Notes: generated by a model from the sequence alone, not told the origin. Shown: positions 1-9,428, numbered from the stretch's first letter. The stretch: DNA of 64,000 nt from Flaviramulus multivorans (GCF_021728415.1 NZ_JAKKDV010000003.1:124001-188000); one strand, 5' to 3'. Made by a program: numbers and translations.

Positions 1-348
1 AGCGACTATTGATACACCTTCTAGTTCTTCCAATGCTTCTTTAAGGACTATAGTTCCTAAGTTAATGTCATTAGAAAGTTCTACGTCAATAGTATATTCA
101 TTAAATCCTAAAAAACTAATTTTTAATGTATACTTCCCTGCCTTAACGTTATTCAAAATAAATGCTCCTAAATCATCTGTTGTAGTTCCAATTAGAGGAG
201 ATGAGTCCTCCTTATTTAGTAGTACAACATTGGCAAATTCGATTGGTAAATTGGTTTCGTCTTTTAAATCTCCAACAATGTTGTATTCTTGCGAAAAGCT
301 TAGAAAAGAAAATAAGAGTAAAAAAAGAGGTGTTATTTTTTTTATCAT
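1..348 (-). CDS. Outer-membrane beta-barrel/TonB-receptor-like protein, N-terminal fragment
   Basis: The minus strand is open from an ATG at 348 to the window edge (116 codons, 3' end missing). The product starts with a type I signal peptide (MIKKI, then a Leu/Phe-rich core, then SFSQ). Next comes a carboxypeptidase-regulatory-like beta-sandwich of about 85 residues: GDLKDETNLPIEFANV, then TTDDLGAF, then AGKYTLKISFLGF. It ends in a LEELEGVSIVA stretch typical of the region before the plug of flavobacterial SusC/TonB-dependent receptors. This domain order is usual for outer-membrane receptors in Bacteroidetes. The barrel itself is outside the window, so the substrate cannot be guessed. It is divergent from ald and probably unrelated to the polysaccharide locus. 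Confidence 0.8.
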   Translation of the reverse strand, partial: MIKKITPLFLLLFSFLSFSQEYNIVGDLKDETNLPIEFANVVLLNKEDSSPLIGTTTDDLGAFILNNVKAGKYTLKISFLGFNEYTIDVELSNDINLGTIVLKEALEELEGVSIVA

Positions 349-478
349 AAATTGATTTAAACTGCAAACTAATAATAAATAAATTGCTCGCAATGGATAG
401 CTAAAATAATTATTTTTTTACTTTCTATTATGATTAGAAAATTTATTTGTAATTTGATTTTTATTAATTGCACTAACC

Positions 479-1678
479 ATGACAAAACCGCTTTCACCTT
501 TTACTAAGCAGCAACTTTTACCACAAGAAGAAACCTTGGAAATTTTTAAGAAAAAAGGCGAATTGTTTATAGGTATTCCAAAAGAAACGGCGTTTCAAGA
601 AAAGCGCGTTTGCCTTACTCCTGATGCTGTTTATGCACTTGTAAATAATGGGCATAGGGTTTTATTAGAGTCTGGAGCAGGTGATGGAGCAAATTTTAGC
701 GATAAAGATTATAGTGAAGCCGGAGCTGAAATATCTAAAGATACGGCCAAAGTTTTTGCTTGCCCCATGATTCTTAAAGTTGAACCGCCAAGTTTAGAGC
801 AAATTAAACTTATAAACCCACAAACGATACTTATTTCTGCACTTCAAATTAAAACACAAACAAAAAAGTATTTTGAAGCCTTAGCTTCTAAACGCATTAC
901 AGCACTTGCTTTTGAGTTTATTAGAGATACCGACGGAACTTATCCTGCAGTTAAATCTTTAAGTGAAATTGCTGGTACAGCCTCTGTTTTAATTGCATCA
1001 GAATTGCTTTCTGACACCAAAAACGGAAACGGACTAATGTTTGGAAACATTAGCGGTGTTCCTCCTTTAGAGGTCGTTATTTTAGGTGCTGGCACCGTTG
1101 GTGAATTTGCTGCTAGAAGTGCCATTGGGTTGGGTGCAAACGTAAAAGTCTTTGATAATTCTATTACTAAACTAAGACGCATACAAGTACATTTGGGTCG
1201 TACTCTTTTTACATCTACTATTCAACCCAAAAATTTAAATAAAGCTCTAAAGCGGTGCGATGTTGTTATTGGTGCTGTTAGAGGTTTGAATAGATCTCCC
1301 ATTGTTGTATCAGAAACTATGGTAGAATCAATGAAAAAAGGCGCTATAATTATTGATGTAAGTATTGATATGGGAGGTTGTTTTGAAACTAGCGAAGTAA
1401 CCACACATAAACAACCAACTTACATTAAGCATAATGTATTGCATTATTGTGTTCCTAATATTCCCGCAAGATATCCTAGAACTTCGTCGGTTTCAATAAG
1501 TAATATTTTTACCCCTTATTTATTAAAGATAGCCGAGGATGGCGGAATAGAAAATTCTTTAAGATTTGATAGAGGTTTAAAAAATGGATTGTATTTTTAC
1601 CACGGAATTTTAACGAGTAAATCTGTTGCCGAATGGTTTGATTTAAAATATAGCGACGTTAATTTGCTAATTTTTTAA
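479..1678 (+). CDS. ald: Alanine dehydrogenase
   Basis: Catalyses reversible NAD-dependent oxidative deamination of L-alanine to pyruvate and ammonia in the cytoplasm. At 399 residues it has the family size. The N-terminal catalytic domain has GIPKE near residue 32, then EKRVCLTPDAV and a GHRVLLESGAG segment. The NAD-binding Rossmann motif VVILGAGTVGEFAAR is near residues 198-213 and is followed by an Asp that should bind the ribose (KVFDNS). The C-terminal part carries HYCVPNIPARYPRTSS, a signature of this family (HyxVxNxPgavprTs). It is followed after 36 bases by a small membrane-protein gene. It is housekeeping and marks the left border of the polysaccharide locus. The family assignment is secure; a NAD(P) transhydrogenase alpha relative is less likely given the length. 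Confidence 0.92.
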   Translation: MTKPLSPFTKQQLLPQEETLEIFKKKGELFIGIPKETAFQEKRVCLTPDAVYALVNNGHRVLLESGAGDGANFSDKDYSEAGAEISKDTAKVFACPMILKVEPPSLEQIKLINPQTILISALQIKTQTKKYFEALASKRITALAFEFIRDTDGTYPAVKSLSEIAGTASVLIASELLSDTKNGNGLMFGNISGVPPLEVVILGAGTVGEFAARSAIGLGANVKVFDNSITKLRRIQVHLGRTLFTSTIQPKNLNKALKRCDVVIGAVRGLNRSPIVVSETMVESMKKGAIIIDVSIDMGGCFETSEVTTHKQPTYIKHNVLHYCVPNIPARYPRTSSVSISNIFTPYLLKIAEDGGIENSLRFDRGLKNGLYFYHGILTSKSVAEWFDLKYSDVNLLIF

Positions 1679-1714
1679 TTGAACTAGCTTCAAATCGTGT
1701 TCTAAACCTATAAA

Positions 1715-2089
1715 ATGAAACTCATTCAACGTATTGGATATTATCTTGGTGGCTTTTCCATCGGATTAGTAATTCTTGCCTTTTTTTTAAGTGGAAAAAA
1801 GACGTCGTGTAGCTATGGACCAGAAGCTAGAGTTTTGAAAAATATTAACTCGAAAACTATTGTGTATAGCGAAGATGTTGAATCTCTTATAGAAAGTAAC
1901 GCTATAGATACTACAATAATAGCATATATTCTTAAAAAAGGTGATATCAATTTTTCAAAGAGTAAAACAAGACAAAAACCATGTGGTATTTACGTAATAG
2001 AGGGGTTAGATAATGACAATGATGTAACGATTACAGTTGAAAATTGTGAAAATAAATCAACTGTATTAAATATTATAGTAGAAAAATAA
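1715..2089 (+). CDS. Small membrane-anchored protein, possibly DUF4258
   Basis: This is a 124-residue protein with one N-terminal hydrophobic segment (about residues 8-27, ending FFLSGKK), so probably a single-pass protein with its C-terminal 95 residues exposed. The soluble part has three cysteines (CSYGPEARVL, KPCGIYVI, VENCENK) and alternating hydrophobic residues suggesting a small alpha/beta fold. It recalls the DUF4258 proteins found beside alanine dehydrogenase in flavobacteria; this match is from memory and no function is known. It lies between ald (36-base gap) and a sugar transferase that starts 2 bases after its stop, so the three may be co-transcribed. Confidence 0.65.
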   Translation: MKLIQRIGYYLGGFSIGLVILAFFLSGKKTSCSYGPEARVLKNINSKTIVYSEDVESLIESNAIDTTIIAYILKKGDINFSKSKTRQKPCGIYVIEGLDNDNDVTITVENCENKSTVLNIIVEK

Positions 2090-2090
2090 T

Positions 2091-2684
2091 ATGATTAAAC
2101 GTAGTTTCGATGTTGTTTTCTCTCTGATTGGTTTAATAGTCCTTGCTCCTATCCTTATAATTATTTCTATTCTTATTAAACTAGACTCCAAAGGGCCTAT
2201 TTTATTTATTCAAGGAAGAGTTGGTAAGAATAACAAAGATTTCAACATTTATAAGTTTAGAACTATGCGGATTCAATCTGAAACTAAAGGGTTGCTTACG
2301 CTTGGTAATAACGATTCCAGAATTACCAAAATTGGGTACTTTTTAAGACGATATAAAATTGATGAGTTTCCTCAACTGATTAATATTTTAAAGGGTGATA
2401 TGAGTTTTGTAGGGCCAAGACCAGAATTAAGATACTATGTTAATTTTTATAACGAAGATGATATGAAAATTTTTGTAGTAAGGCCAGGTATTACGGGACT
2501 TGCATCGTTAAAATACCGAAATGAAGTAGAACTTTTAAAAGCTGCTAAAGACCCTGAGGATTTCTTTATACATACTATTATACCTGATAAGTTAAAGTAT
2601 AATAAGGAATATATTAAACGTCGCAATTTCTTTTTTGATTTGAAACTAATTTTCATTACTATAATAAAGGTAATCACCAAATAG
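2091..2684 (+). CDS. Initiating sugar-phosphate transferase (PglC/WcaJ C-terminal type)
   Basis: Transfers a sugar-1-phosphate from a UDP-sugar to undecaprenyl phosphate at the inner leaflet of the cytoplasmic membrane, the first step of polysaccharide repeat-unit assembly. The 197-residue protein is the minimal PglC-like form. It has KRSFDVVFSLIGL with a re-entrant hydrophobic helix (residues 3-28), YKFRTMR, an acidic DEFPQL motif containing the family's catalytic Asp-Glu pair (IDEFPQ), and GDMSFVGPRPE followed by RPGITGLAS. It differs from the two later copies in carrying GLASLKYRNEVELL where they have GWAQVNGRN or GWAQVKGRN, so it may use another sugar. It starts 2 bases after the upstream stop. 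Confidence 0.88.
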   Translation: MIKRSFDVVFSLIGLIVLAPILIIISILIKLDSKGPILFIQGRVGKNNKDFNIYKFRTMRIQSETKGLLTLGNNDSRITKIGYFLRRYKIDEFPQLINILKGDMSFVGPRPELRYYVNFYNEDDMKIFVVRPGITGLASLKYRNEVELLKAAKDPEDFFIHTIIPDKLKYNKEYIKRRNFFFDLKLIFITIIKVITK

Positions 2685-2712
2685 CTTTTCAACCTTACTT
2701 TAAATTAAACAA

Positions 2713-2743
2713 TTTGGTATAAAAGTTATTTATTGCTACTTTG
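2713..2743 (+). promoter_or_regulatory. Candidate Bacteroidetes-type promoter for the CapD-like gene
   Basis: TTTG at 2713-2716 is followed after 20 bases by TACTTTG at 2737-2743. This resembles the Bacteroidetes -33 TTTG and -7 TAnnTTTG elements, with one base fewer in the -7 box. The expected transcription start is near 2750, leaving a leader of about 43 bases before the ATG at 2793. It is prediction by eye only, in a very AT-rich gap. Confidence 0.35.
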
Positions 2744-2792
2744 CAAATGTAATTCGTCCAAAAAATTTACGTTTTAGCGAAGTTAAGCCTCA

Positions 2793-3860
2793 ATGAATAA
2801 ATCAACCTCAAATCATATAGATCAACTATTACTTGATTCTGGTTTATTTCCAAACAAAAGAAAACCAAAAAAACTTTCTAATAATTTTGATTTCTCTAAT
2901 GAAACCATTTTAATTACTGGAGCTGCGGGTTCAATTGGTAGTGAACTTTCAAAACAATTAATAAGTACTAAATTCAACAAACTTATACTTGTTGATATTG
3001 CGGAATCTCCGCTATATGATTTAATGAAAGAGTTAGAGTTTGTAGATACTAATTCTGTAGAATTTATAATTTTTAATATCACAGATGACATATCATTAAG
3101 AAAGCTTTTCGAAACTTATAAACCTACTGTTATATTTCATACAGCGGCATACAAGCATGTGCCTTTAATGGAAGACAACCCTTATGAAGCAGTGAAACTT
3201 AATATTCTTGGAACAAAATTATTAGCTGATTTGTCGATAGAATTTGATGTGAAAAAGTTTGTGTTTATTTCAACCGATAAGGCAGTTAAACCCATAAGTG
3301 TTATGGGTATAACTAAGTATATTGCTGAAAGATATTTAAATAAGCTTTCTTTAAGTAGTAAAACTATCTTTTTGATAACTCGCTTTGGAAATATATTGGG
3401 CTCCAATGGATCTGTATTGCCACTATTAAAAAAACAAATAGAGATTGAAAGTCCTATAACTATAACAGACAAATTAGCTTCAAGATACTTTATAAGCAAA
3501 TACAAAGCTTGTTATTTAATACTAAAAATCGCGACTTTAAATAAAGAAAGCTCTACATATGCTTTTAATATGGGCGAGCCCATTAAAATAGTTGATTTAG
3601 TTGAGAGATTACTTCAATTATATGAAATTAATGGGAATGCCATTAAAATGAAAATTACCGGATTACGACCAGGAGAAAAACTCCATGAGGAAATGATAGA
3701 ACATGAAGAAAATTTAGCACCTACTAATGACGATGATATTCTTTTGGTTAACAAAAAAGAACACTCACAAATAAAAAGCTTAGACTTTGATAAACTCTTT
3801 AGTATCAATCCCTATTTGAGTAATAATGAAATAAAATTATTGCTTAAAAGCTATTTATAA
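2793..3860 (+). CDS. Soluble CapD/FlaA1-like nucleotide-sugar dehydratase/epimerase
   Basis: An extended short-chain dehydrogenase of 355 residues acting on a UDP-HexNAc. The cofactor motif ITGAAGSIGSEL is near residues 42-53 and an AAYKHVPLMEDNP loop near residue 110. The active-site segment STDKAVKPISVMGITK has the Asp-Lys pair and the Met that replaces the usual SDR Tyr in the PglF/CapD group, and GLRPGEKLHEE follows near the C-terminus. Unlike the paralog at 9429-11369 it lacks the four-helix membrane domain and is cytosolic. Similar short proteins include UDP-GlcNAc 4,6-dehydratases, so the exact product is open. It sits downstream of an initiating transferase, and its last 6 bases overlap the 3' end of the convergent proline dehydrogenase gene. 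Confidence 0.82.
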   Translation: MNKSTSNHIDQLLLDSGLFPNKRKPKKLSNNFDFSNETILITGAAGSIGSELSKQLISTKFNKLILVDIAESPLYDLMKELEFVDTNSVEFIIFNITDDISLRKLFETYKPTVIFHTAAYKHVPLMEDNPYEAVKLNILGTKLLADLSIEFDVKKFVFISTDKAVKPISVMGITKYIAERYLNKLSLSSKTIFLITRFGNILGSNGSVLPLLKKQIEIESPITITDKLASRYFISKYKACYLILKIATLNKESSTYAFNMGEPIKIVDLVERLLQLYEINGNAIKMKITGLRPGEKLHEEMIEHEENLAPTNDDDILLVNKKEHSQIKSLDFDKLFSINPYLSNNEIKLLLKSYL

Positions 3861-5030
3861 ATGCTTTCTACGCATTTTTTCCTTTGATAATAAGGCTAAC
3901 TCTCGTCCTGTTTGTCCTGCAACCGATGTATTTTCCTCTGCTCTTCTAATTAAATAAGGCATCACATCTTTTACAGGTCCAAAAGGCACATATTTTGCCA
4001 CATTATAGCCCTTATGAGCAAGGTTGAAGCTAATATGGTCGCTCATACCGTATAATTGTCCAAACCAAATTCTAGGATCGTTATTTTGCAAACCTTTGTC
4101 CTGCATTAATTGCATTAACAAATACGAACTATCTTCATTATGAGTTCCGGCAAATAATGAAATACAGTCTAAATTGTTCATAATATAACGCAGCCCTTTA
4201 TTGAAATTCTGATCGGTAGCAAATTTACTTTCGCAAATTGGAGATAAATACCCTTTGGCTTCTGCTCTATCGTTTTCTTTCTCCATATATGCACCACGAA
4301 CTAATTTATAACCTAAAAAGTAATTATCTTTCTTAGCCTTTTGATGTTCTTTTTCTAAAAAAACTAATCTATCATGCCTATACATTTGTAAAGTGTTAAA
4401 TACAATAGCCTTTTCTGTATTATACTTTTTCATCATATCGGTAACTAATTGGTCAGCGGCACCTTGCATCCAACTTTCTTCTGCATCAATTAATACAGCA
4501 ATGTCACAAGCTTTTGCTTTTTTACAAACTTCATCGAACCTATTCATTACTCTATTCCATTCATCTTCTTCGTCTTTTGTTAAGGTTTCTCCTTTTCCTA
4601 TTTTTTTATATAAATACATACGTCCAAAACCTGTTGGCTTAAAAACGGCGATGGGCATTGCATCATTATCTCTTGCAAATTCAATGATTTTAATAATCAC
4701 ATCCTTTGCAGAATCGAATTCTTTTTCAACTGCCTTACCTTCAACAGAATAATCCAAAACAGAGCTTACTCCTTTTGTATACATTTTTTCAATGACAGGT
4801 AGGCAATCCTCTTCATTTACACCACCACAAAAGTGATCAAAGACAGTTGACCTAATAAGCCCTTCAATAGGTAAATGAGCCTTAATTGCAAAATTGGTTG
4901 CAGCTGTACCAATTTTAACAAGTGGTTCTATAGAAATCATTTTAAATAAAAAATAAGCACGTTCTAACTCAGAATCACTCTTTAAGGAAAAGGCAATTTC
5001 GGTGTTATCAAAAATTAAATCTGTATTCAT
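3855..5030 (-). CDS. Proline dehydrogenase (FAD-dependent)
   Basis: Oxidises L-proline to delta-1-pyrroline-5-carboxylate, passing electrons to FAD and the quinone pool. This is the stand-alone 391-residue flavobacterial form, not the large bifunctional PutA. Family motifs seen are FKPTGFGRM near residue 136, VLIDAEESWMQ, YKLVRGAYMEKE near residue 243 (substrate/FAD contact Lys and Arg), FAGTHNEDS and PFGPVKDVMPYLIRRAEEN near the C-terminus. The latter supplies the Arg-Arg pair that binds the proline carboxylate. It is divergently arranged with aroB (92-base gap), a housekeeping pair outside the polysaccharide pathway. Confidence 0.93.
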   Translation of the reverse strand: MNTDLIFDNTEIAFSLKSDSELERAYFLFKMISIEPLVKIGTAATNFAIKAHLPIEGLIRSTVFDHFCGGVNEEDCLPVIEKMYTKGVSSVLDYSVEGKAVEKEFDSAKDVIIKIIEFARDNDAMPIAVFKPTGFGRMYLYKKIGKGETLTKDEEDEWNRVMNRFDEVCKKAKACDIAVLIDAEESWMQGAADQLVTDMMKKYNTEKAIVFNTLQMYRHDRLVFLEKEHQKAKKDNYFLGYKLVRGAYMEKENDRAEAKGYLSPICESKFATDQNFNKGLRYIMNNLDCISLFAGTHNEDSSYLLMQLMQDKGLQNNDPRIWFGQLYGMSDHISFNLAHKGYNVAKYVPFGPVKDVMPYLIRRAEENTSVAGQTGRELALLSKEKMRRKHL

Positions 5031-5044
5031 TTATAAAATTTGAG

Positions 5045-5052
5045 CAAAGATA
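5045..5052 (-). promoter_or_regulatory. Candidate -7 box of the proline dehydrogenase promoter
   Basis: On the minus strand the sequence reads TATCTTTG, an exact match to the Bacteroidetes -7 consensus TAnnTTTG. A TTG lies about 25 bases further upstream, slightly too far for an ideal -33 element. Transcription would start only about 8 bases before the ATG at 5030, a short but possible leader. Confidence 0.4.
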
Positions 5053-5122
5053 ATTATAGCTAAGTTATAATTTTATACAAAAACTCCTTAATTTAACAGC
5101 CTTAAAAAACATTATCTATTTT

Positions 5123-6190
5123 ATGGATTCTATTACAGCGAACGATAGTATTATTCATTTCAATGACAAGTGCTACGTATCTATAAATCAACATCTTAAA
5201 GAAAATAATTTTTCTAAAATATTCATTTTAGTGGATGAAAATACGCATCAATATTGTTTGCCCCGTTTTTTAGAGAGGTTAGAAACTAATGTGATTATTG
5301 AAATAATTGAAATAGAATCTGGCGAAGTAAATAAAACTATAGAAACCTGTGTTGGCGTTTGGAATGCACTTTCGGAATTAGATGCGGATAGAAAGAGTTT
5401 AATGATCAATATTGGTGGTGGTGTTATTACCGACCTAGGAGGTTTTGTAGCCTGTACATTTAAGCGTGGTATTGCTTACATCAATGTTCCCACTACGCTA
5501 TTATCAATGGTTGATGCATCGGTAGGTGGTAAAACAGGTGTAGATTTAGGGCATTTAAAAAATCAAATAGGCGTTATAAGCAACCCTAATTTGGTGCTAA
5601 TTGACACACAATTTTTGGATACTTTGCCCAAAAACCAAATGCGTTCTGGATTGGCAGAAATGCTTAAACATGGATTAATTAGTGACGAAAACTATTGGAA
5701 TAAGTTTAAAAATATGTCAGATTTGTCATTAAACGATTTAGATGATTTAATACATCAATCTGTTATGATAAAAAAACATGTAGTAGAAGAAGATCCTTTT
5801 GAAAATGGTTTAAGAAAAACTTTAAATTTTGGTCATACACTTGGACATGCAATAGAATCCTATTTTTTAAGTAATGATGAAAAAACGACTTTATTACATG
5901 GAGAAGCTATTGTAATAGGAATGATTTTAGCCACTTACATATCAACTGAATTAACGGGATTCCCAAAAGATACTAGAGATGATATTAAAAATTTACTTAT
6001 AGGTTACTATGGCAAAGTAATTATTGAAAAAAGTGAGCATTCTACAATAATTGAATTACTTAAATACGATAAAAAGAACAATCACGGAAATATTAACTTT
6101 GTGCTATTAGAAGCAATTGGAAAACCTAAAATAGATTGCATTGTTGATGACAAAATTATAATAGATGCGTTTGAGTTTTACGCGAATTAA
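5123..6190 (+). CDS. aroB: 3-dehydroquinate synthase
   Basis: Second step of the shikimate pathway: converts DAHP to 3-dehydroquinate in the cytoplasm, using NAD and a divalent metal. The 355-residue protein has the full set of family motifs. These are SGEVNKT near residue 68, NIGGGVITDLGGFVA near 95-109 (NAD binding), VPTTLLSMVDASVGGKTGVDLGHLKN near 120-146, GLAEMLKHGLI near 176 (metal-binding Glu), NFGHTLGHAIE near 233 and LLHGEAIVIGM near 255 (metal-binding His). It is convergent with the wzc-type gene, 27 bases apart with no obvious hairpin. It is housekeeping and forms the left edge of the contiguous polysaccharide cluster. Confidence 0.96.
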   Translation: MDSITANDSIIHFNDKCYVSINQHLKENNFSKIFILVDENTHQYCLPRFLERLETNVIIEIIEIESGEVNKTIETCVGVWNALSELDADRKSLMINIGGGVITDLGGFVACTFKRGIAYINVPTTLLSMVDASVGGKTGVDLGHLKNQIGVISNPNLVLIDTQFLDTLPKNQMRSGLAEMLKHGLISDENYWNKFKNMSDLSLNDLDDLIHQSVMIKKHVVEEDPFENGLRKTLNFGHTLGHAIESYFLSNDEKTTLLHGEAIVIGMILATYISTELTGFPKDTRDDIKNLLIGYYGKVIIEKSEHSTIIELLKYDKKNNHGNINFVLLEAIGKPKIDCIVDDKIIIDAFEFYAN

Positions 6191-6217
6191 TACTCAGTTA
6201 TTTTATTTGATTAGAAG

Positions 6218-8608
6218 CTAAACCCTTTTTCTTCTAAAAAAACCTTTCTTTACTGGTGCACCATAATAACCATACTGAGCTCCATAGCCAAAGTTAGATT
6301 CTCTAACATCGTTTACCACTAACATCATTCCATTAAGCTTATTGTTTTGATGTAAGTCTTTGGCAAAGTTTAATATTTGCTTTTCGGTATAACCTGCTCT
6401 GGTTAAATAAATGGTATGTCCAGCATATTTACTAATCAATAAGGTGTCAGTAACTAACATTGCTGGCGCAGTATCAACAATTACATAGTCATATTGATCT
6501 GAAACATGATCAAACAAATCTTTTAGCCTATCATTCATTAATAATTCTGCAGGATTTGGCGGAACTTTTCCAGATAATAAAATATCGATATTAATGTCGT
6601 TAATTTTATATGTATTAATAGCTTCACCAACTAATATTGACTTATCAACTAAGAACTCTGTTAATCCAATATTAGACCTAGCATTGCTATAATTTTTCTT
6701 GAGAGCTGGATAAATTTGTGGATTTCTAACGTCTGCTCCAATTAGTAATACTCGCTTATTAGCATTTGCAAGTGTTAACGCCATATTTAAGCTAAAGAAT
6801 GATTTCCCTTCACCATTAATTGTTGAAGTCACAAAAACCACATTATTATACTCTTTTGATTCTTTACCATTCTTAACAAATTCAAAATTAGTACGAATCA
6901 TTCTGAAAGACTCTGATAAAATAGATCGGTCGTTACGTTCAACTAACGATTTACCACTACTTTTTACTTTAGGTAATTCTCCAAGAACTGTAATGTTTTT
7001 TAACTCTCTATCAATGTCTTCTTTATTATGGATTTTTGTGTCTAGTAAGTTTTTAATATAAAAGAACCCAAAAGGAATTGCTAATCCAAAAAACAAGGCG
7101 GAAATATAGGCAATTTGTTTATTTGGAGATACGGGGCCACCAGCACTATTGTATGCCTCATCAATCACTTTAGCACTTGGTGAAGTAGCTGTTAATGATA
7201 TAGTTGCTTCTTCTCTTTTTTCTAATAAATACAAGTATAAAGATTCTTTAATGCCCTGAGATCTTTCAATAGAGCGTAAACGACTTTGCTGCCTTGGATT
7301 TGCAGAAATTTTTGAATTAATTCTTTGGGATTGGCTCTGTAAACTACTTATTTGCAATCGAAGTGATTTACTCGAATTGTCGATACTCTGTCCAAGATTT
7401 TGACGAATACCATTTAAAGTTTGATCTAATTGAATAACTACAGGATTTTGTTCACCTGCACTTTTTAACAATGTTCTTCTGGTTTCTAATACTTCATTAT
7501 ATCTCATGGAGAGTGCCGTAATTGTAGGGTCGCCTAAACCTAGATTTGAAGGAATAGGCTGATACATAGAAGCATCATCTCCAAGAGTTTCTTTCATGTA
7601 GTTTAATTGACTTATTTGGGTTTTTGCCTGGTCAAGTCGTTGCTCATTTTCTACACTCGAGCTCAAAAATTGTCCAGCTTCTGAAGCTACATCTGTAATT
7701 TTGTTCCCAGTTTTAAATCTTACTATACTATCATCAACATTAACTAAATCTTCAGCAATTAACTCAACACGTTCGTTTATAAAATCTGCTGTACTCTTAG
7801 AGATTTCATTCTTCTCTTCAATAGTCGATTTATTATACTCGTCAATTAAGGTGTTAACTATATCTTTGGCTTTTTCTATTACAGGGTCAACCATACTAAC
7901 CTCAACTACTTTAGATGATTTACCTATAGGGTCAATATCAATTTTGTTTTTTAGTGATTCGGCTAAATACTCAAGTGGTGTGATTTTTACCCTTATATCA
8001 CTACCAATAAAACTTTCTAAATTATTACTTTTTGGGGATATTATTATCCCGCCAAATGAAGTTGGTATTGTTTCTCCAAAAACATATTGTTTAGAATTAT
8101 CCTCTTCATTTACTCTGTAATTGAAATCAGTGGATGATAAAACCTCAACATAAAATTGAAAGCTCGTTTTATTTATAATTGAATCTGATTCAATAAAATT
8201 CACTACAATAGGCGAATTCTTATACAACTCCGATTCGCCCACTCTACCTTTCACATAATATTTTGTGTTTAAGTTTAATCGCTTTATAATATTTCTTAGA
8301 AAGCTTCGAGATTTTACTACTTCAATTTCATCTTCAACCATGGCGTCTTCCTTTTCAGAAAACAATGATAAATCTTTTAAAGCGCCCATTGAAGAGTTAT
8401 CTTTATCATCTAACAGCATTATCTTAGCTACAGCAAGGTATTGAGGTGTTGTATATCGTAAATCCAGATAGGTTAACCCAATACAGATAAGACAACTTAA
8501 AGCAAACCACTTCCATTGTTTTAAATAGGTGCTTAAAGTTTTTTTCAGGTCAAAATTAAAATTCCCTGATGAAGTATTCGATAAATCGTTATTTTCAATT
8601 AATGCCAT
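6218..8608 (-). CDS. wzc: Wzc-type polysaccharide co-polymerase and tyrosine autokinase
   Basis: An inner-membrane protein that controls chain length and couples to the Wza exporter, cycling through tyrosine autophosphorylation. The 796 residues comprise a first membrane helix near residues 32-50 (WFALSCLICIGLTYL), a long periplasmic Wzz-like region with heptad-rich stretches around 280-450, and a second helix near 500-520 (ISALFFGLAIPFGFFYI). The cytoplasmic BY-kinase domain has Walker A INGEGKS near 595, a Walker A' segment LLIGADVRNPQ and Walker B VDTAPAM near 711. The tail has a tyrosine cluster (GYGAQYGYYG), the expected phosphorylation region. Its start lies 6 bases after the wza stop, so they form one operon with 9429-12495. 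Confidence 0.93.
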   Translation of the reverse strand: MALIENNDLSNTSSGNFNFDLKKTLSTYLKQWKWFALSCLICIGLTYLDLRYTTPQYLAVAKIMLLDDKDNSSMGALKDLSLFSEKEDAMVEDEIEVVKSRSFLRNIIKRLNLNTKYYVKGRVGESELYKNSPIVVNFIESDSIINKTSFQFYVEVLSSTDFNYRVNEEDNSKQYVFGETIPTSFGGIIISPKSNNLESFIGSDIRVKITPLEYLAESLKNKIDIDPIGKSSKVVEVSMVDPVIEKAKDIVNTLIDEYNKSTIEEKNEISKSTADFINERVELIAEDLVNVDDSIVRFKTGNKITDVASEAGQFLSSSVENEQRLDQAKTQISQLNYMKETLGDDASMYQPIPSNLGLGDPTITALSMRYNEVLETRRTLLKSAGEQNPVVIQLDQTLNGIRQNLGQSIDNSSKSLRLQISSLQSQSQRINSKISANPRQQSRLRSIERSQGIKESLYLYLLEKREEATISLTATSPSAKVIDEAYNSAGGPVSPNKQIAYISALFFGLAIPFGFFYIKNLLDTKIHNKEDIDRELKNITVLGELPKVKSSGKSLVERNDRSILSESFRMIRTNFEFVKNGKESKEYNNVVFVTSTINGEGKSFFSLNMALTLANANKRVLLIGADVRNPQIYPALKKNYSNARSNIGLTEFLVDKSILVGEAINTYKINDINIDILLSGKVPPNPAELLMNDRLKDLFDHVSDQYDYVIVDTAPAMLVTDTLLISKYAGHTIYLTRAGYTEKQILNFAKDLHQNNKLNGMMLVVNDVRESNFGYGAQYGYYGAPVKKGFFRRKRV

Positions 8609-8613
8609 ATAGT

Positions 8614-9384
8614 TTATCTTCTAGTAATCAATAACAATGTTGTAGTGATAAGAAATGAAGTAATTGATATTAATGTGCCTACTCTCGCATCACCAGTGGC
8701 TCCACTAATGGCGGAATTATTAGGTTCAACATAAACATAGTCATTTTGAGTTAAATAATAAACCGGTGAATTAAAAACTTCCTTAGTAGTTAAATCAATT
8801 CTAGAAAAGGTTTTTGTACCATTAAAGTCTCTAACTACCATGACGTTATCTCTTCGCCCTTTTATGGTTAATCCACCAGCCATACCTAAGGCCTCTAAAA
8901 TAGAAATTCTCTCACCAGAAACAGGGTAAACACCAGGACTACTCACTTCACCATCAACCGTCACCCGAAAATTTTGTACTCTAAAAATAATTACTGGATC
9001 TTTAAGTAATTTTCCTTCTTCAAATTTTTTCTTAAAAAGCTGTTTAGCCTCTTCAACAGTCAATCCCAGCAATTTGATTTTCCCTAAAACAGGATAGTCA
9101 ATATTTCCGTCTACATCTATTAAATAATCAATTAAAGTGCCTTGTGACCCAACGGATCTAACTATATTATAAGGTTGAGTAACAGTCTGATCAAGTGTTG
9201 ATACATAAATGTTAATAATATCGCCTACTTTTAGCTTTGCAGTAAAAGTATCTGTATCAACCATTGTTTCAAAATTTTTAGCATTTTGAAAATAAACAAT
9301 ATCCTTTTTTGATTTACATGAATTAAAAAAGATAATTACAATTAAGCCAAGTAATAGTTTACCTCTTGAAAGTGAAAAAGTCAT
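8614..9384 (-). CDS. wza: Wza-type polysaccharide export lipoprotein
   Basis: Forms, or contributes to, the periplasm-to-outer-membrane channel for the polymer. The 256-residue protein begins with a lipoprotein signal peptide whose lipobox FNSC places the lipidated Cys at residue 23. It continues with the Poly_export segment (KLKVGDIINIYVSTLD) and two SLBB-like repeats (VTVDGEVSSPGVYPV near residue 142 and the NDYVYVEPNN region near 218). The last about 20 residues are hydrophobic (SITSFLITTTLLLI). Many flavobacterial Wza homologs have such a C-terminal helix rather than the amphipathic barrel helix of E. coli Wza. It sits directly upstream of wzc. Confidence 0.92.
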   Translation of the reverse strand: MTFSLSRGKLLLGLIVIIFFNSCKSKKDIVYFQNAKNFETMVDTDTFTAKLKVGDIINIYVSTLDQTVTQPYNIVRSVGSQGTLIDYLIDVDGNIDYPVLGKIKLLGLTVEEAKQLFKKKFEEGKLLKDPVIIFRVQNFRVTVDGEVSSPGVYPVSGERISILEALGMAGGLTIKGRRDNVMVVRDFNGTKTFSRIDLTTKEVFNSPVYYLTQNDYVYVEPNNSAISGATGDARVGTLISITSFLITTTLLLITRR

Positions 9385-9428
9385 TTCTTAAAATATTTGG
9401 GGAAAATAATGAAATTAAATTAATTTTT

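Noticed and set aside
65-355. Plus-strand open frame at the left edge
   Set aside because: It is the antisense of a well-supported signal-peptide plus carboxypeptidase-regulatory-like protein on the minus strand.
7701-8120. 139-codon plus-strand open frame inside the wzc-type gene
   Set aside because: It is a Ser/Leu/Ile-rich antisense shadow of the Wzc periplasmic domain, with no independent features.
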